From a candidate division KSB1 bacterium (GTDB lineage: Bacteria; Zhuqueibacterota; Zhuqueibacteria; Zhuqueibacterales; Zhuqueibacteraceae), in assembly GCA_034506175.1 (NCBI GenBank), contig JAPDQB010000033.1, forward strand, positions 1 to 64,000: a stretch of 64,000 bases of DNA. Reading direction: 5' to 3'. Below, piece by piece: positions 62,750-64,000 of this stretch (position 1 is the first letter of the stretch; each line of letters begins with the position of its first letter). Below the pieces are notes generated by a model, which had not been told where the DNA came from, did not search any database, and saw only the letters and a list, made by a program, of their open reading frames with translations. The translations under genes were made by a program, and so were the position numbers.

Positions 62750-62818
62750 GAGAAGGTGATGATGACTTATGATCGGCCGAACCATCTCCTGCTAAAAGTT
62801 TTGCTATATATTTCCAGA

Positions 62819-63229
62819 TTATAACAGAACCAAAAATTCATCAGGAGTCAAAATCTTCATTGCGTTGGCAGGATAATCTTGTTTGTTACGCGTGATGAAA
62901 TAGTCGCTGCGAACTTCCAAGGCAGAATAGTATTGAATCGCATCCTCAAAATCTTTAAGATTAGAGCTCAATGCTAAATCAATAATTTTTTCCACAACCG
63001 GCGCAGTTTTCAACACGATCCGGACTTTTTTCAAGATTTTGATCGCCTGTTCCCGATCCAGCCCTTTTCTGAGAATATAAAACAATGTCGGATAACTCAA
63101 CGCACCAAGATAACCCCCGAATTGCTTGTTTTCAACCAAGCTGAACACCTGCGCCGAAGAGCTGTAAAAGGGTTATCGTCTAAGAAAAATGTCCAGGATG
63201 ATGTTGATGTCGAAGAAAATGGATTTCAA
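62819..63229 (-). pseudogene. PIN-domain toxin gene with in-frame TAA
   Basis: From a TTG at 63229 the minus strand encodes 'MKSIFFDINIILDIFLRR', a TAA at 63175-63173, then 'PFYSSSAQVFSLVENKQFGG' and the rest of a PIN domain ('DFEDAIQYYSALEVRSDYFITRNKQDY') to a TAA at 62821-62819. The first Asp (FFD) is in the part before the stop. Family members have an intact sense codon, often Lys, in 'DR-KPF', which suggests an AAA-to-TAA change. Restart at GTG 63148 would lack the first catalytic residue. It overlaps the antitoxin by four bases. Confidence 0.8.
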
Positions 63230-63507
63230 AGATATTTTTCCTCAAGATATCTCTCGTACTCTCGGCGGTAGTCTCTTTTGACGGAGCTTTTTCGCAGCAC
63301 CCCAGTGATCTCCGAAAGTACCGGCGTAGGCTGAAATGTCGAGGCTGAGGCCTTTTTGCTTGAAATCATGCGAAGATAATCCGCAATGAGCTAGGACAAG
63401 CTTACGCCTTGTTTTCGTGCGTGAATCTTGGCGGCATTGATTATCTTTTCATCCATGCGCAAGGTTAATTTTGTTTCCCTCGTTATCTCCTTCAAATTAA
63501 CGTACAT
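63226..63507 (-). pseudogene. Antitoxin gene with in-frame TAG (partner of the PIN pseudogene)
   Basis: From an ATG at 63507 the minus strand encodes 'TKLTLRMDEKIINAAKIHARKQGVSLS' (ribbon-helix-helix, DUF6364-like), a TAG at 63393-63391, then 'LIADYLRMISSKKASAS' and an acidic/basic tail ending 'RYLEEKYL' at a TGA overlapping the toxin start. The frame is otherwise continuous for 93 codons. Both genes of this pair therefore carry one nonsense codon each. Confidence 0.8.
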
Positions 63508-63530
63508 AATTTACGTATTTGTATACGTCA
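63500..63530 (-). promoter_or_regulatory. ACGTA-repeat region upstream of the dead antitoxin
   Basis: Three ACGTA or TACGT cores ('acgtacataatttacgtatttgtatacgt') form overlapping inverted repeats around the antitoxin start, the usual location of toxin-antitoxin operators. Confidence 0.35.
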
Positions 63531-63608
63531 AAAAACAAGGGAAATTTTTGTGATCGGCCAAAACATTTCCCATTACCAAACTCCTTGCCAAGAATCAAAT
63601 CAAGGTGA

Positions 63609-63719
63609 TTTGGTTTGGCCAAATTGAACGGCGCGCTGCGATTGACCAAAACCGCGAGCATTGTCGGGACACTCGCCTACATGTCGCCCGGGCAGTTTCA
63701 AGGCCTTGATAAAGCATGA
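63609..63719 (+). pseudogene. Fragment of a serine/threonine protein kinase
   Basis: The frame read from 63609 to a TGA at 63717-63719 encodes 'GLAKLNGALRLTKTASIVGTLAYMSPGQF', which matches the activation segment of Hanks-type kinases (DFGLAKL ... GT.AYMSPEQ). The DFG Asp is lost upstream by a small deletion, the Glu of SPEQ is Gly, and nothing of the two kinase lobes remains. It is a decayed remnant. Confidence 0.65.
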
Positions 63720-63791
63720 CGGAGTTATTAGTAAACTTTTTTGGTTGCAAATGGGTGTTCGGTCAAAAATTTCCTGAGCGGTGAAAAAACA

Positions 63792-63826
63792 AAAAGCCCT
63801 CTTCGAATCATTCGTCGAGGGCTTTT
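63792..63826 (-). terminator. Rho-independent terminator after gmhA
   Basis: aaaagccctc (63792-63801) pairs with gagggctttt (63817-63826) around a 15-base loop. On the minus strand the stem is followed by TTTTTGTTTTTT, about 40 bases past the stop of the gene ending at 63864. Confidence 0.85.
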
Positions 63827-63863
63827 CTATGGGTGGAAAGCGGAGAGGTGATCTCCGGCTCTT

Positions 63864-64000
63864 TTAATGTCCAAACAGCTCTTGTTCCACCATCTCCATC
63901 CAAATGTGGCCGATCAGAATGTGGCATTCCTGAATGCGCTGGGTGTCTTTGGAGGGCACGATGACTTTGTGATCGACGGCTGGGGCGATCTTGCCGCCGT
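63864..64000 (-). CDS. gmhA: C-terminal end of phosphoheptose isomerase (SIS family), cut by window edge
   Basis: The minus strand from 64000 encodes about 45 residues to a TAA at 63866-63864: 'VPSKDTQRIQECHILIGHIW' and 'MEMVEQELFGH'. This matches the C-terminus of GmhA, which isomerises sedoheptulose 7-phosphate to D-glycero-manno-heptose 7-phosphate for LPS inner core, where 'TQRIQE-HI-IGH' is conserved. The rest of the gene lies outside the window, so activity cannot be judged. Confidence 0.75.
   Translation of the reverse strand, partial: GGKIAPAVDHKVIVPSKDTQRIQECHILIGHIWMEMVEQELFGH

Overview
The window reads as a chromosomal segment (about 53% G+C by eye) of a Gram-negative, outer-membrane-bearing bacterium. 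The evidence is lipoprotein signals plus lgt, Tat signals, an outer-membrane barrel protein, the end of a gmhA-type heptose isomerase gene, a full Bat locus (MoxR ATPase, DUF58, BatA-E) and a ccm (system I) cytochrome c maturation cluster. This mix fits a member of the FCB group or a KSB1/Calditrichota-like lineage. That placement is inference from gene content; no rRNA or tRNA gene was seen.

Layout. 1-3300: tail of an IS630-type transposase, an Rpn-family nuclease-like protein, then the overlapping housekeeping genes rimI, accD and surE. 3332-15576 (minus strand): a long Bat supercluster with a BamD-like lipoprotein, three BatD-like proteins, MoxR, DUF58, a TPR/SurA-like lipoprotein, BatA, BatB, BatC, BatD and BatE. 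A VapBC-type toxin-antitoxin pair and a dead second antitoxin sit between MoxR and DUF58. 16176-18159: a cysteine-rich MarR regulator with an inverted-repeat operator, followed by a fused arsenite methyltransferase/GNAT protein. 18244-26513: a thiol, copper and cytochrome block (two CcmH-like Cys-rich proteins, lgt, a CopA P-type ATPase, an AlbA-type regulator, a CcmI-like zinc-ribbon protein, ccmA, ccmB, ccmC, ccmD). 26581-35901: a barrel protein, a CsgG-like TPR protein, an SpoIIE/PP2C phosphatase with TPRs, bifunctional FTCD, a nucleoside-type amidohydrolase, a frameshifted inosine/xanthosine triphosphatase and a methyltransferase.

36049-43748 is the most distinctive accessory region: two different large RapA/SNF2-type helicases and a minimal Hsp70/actin-fold ATPase, in one orientation. 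A truncated DGPF/YCII gene lies between the helicases and an ECF42-type sigma factor lies just beyond. I infer an inserted DNA-transacting, possibly defensive, module that disrupted an older sigma/DGPF locus.

45118-62684 is metabolic and respiratory: a discoidin-like lipoprotein, a cytochrome b561-like protein with a seven-heme cytochrome c, then a locus built from Gfo/Idh/MocA oxidoreductases, DUF1080, TIM-barrel sugar isomerases, a gluconate-2-dehydrogenase subunit-3-like protein and a GMC oxidoreductase. It looks like a periplasmic keto-glycoside oxidation pathway. It ends with a two-subunit molybdenum hydroxylase. The right edge holds a toxin-antitoxin pair killed by nonsense codons, a Ser/Thr kinase fragment and the end of gmhA.

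Decayed genes are frequent: two frameshifts, three genes with in-frame stops, one internal deletion with a lost start codon, and several fragments. Small palindromic repeat families recur between genes. No CRISPR array was seen.
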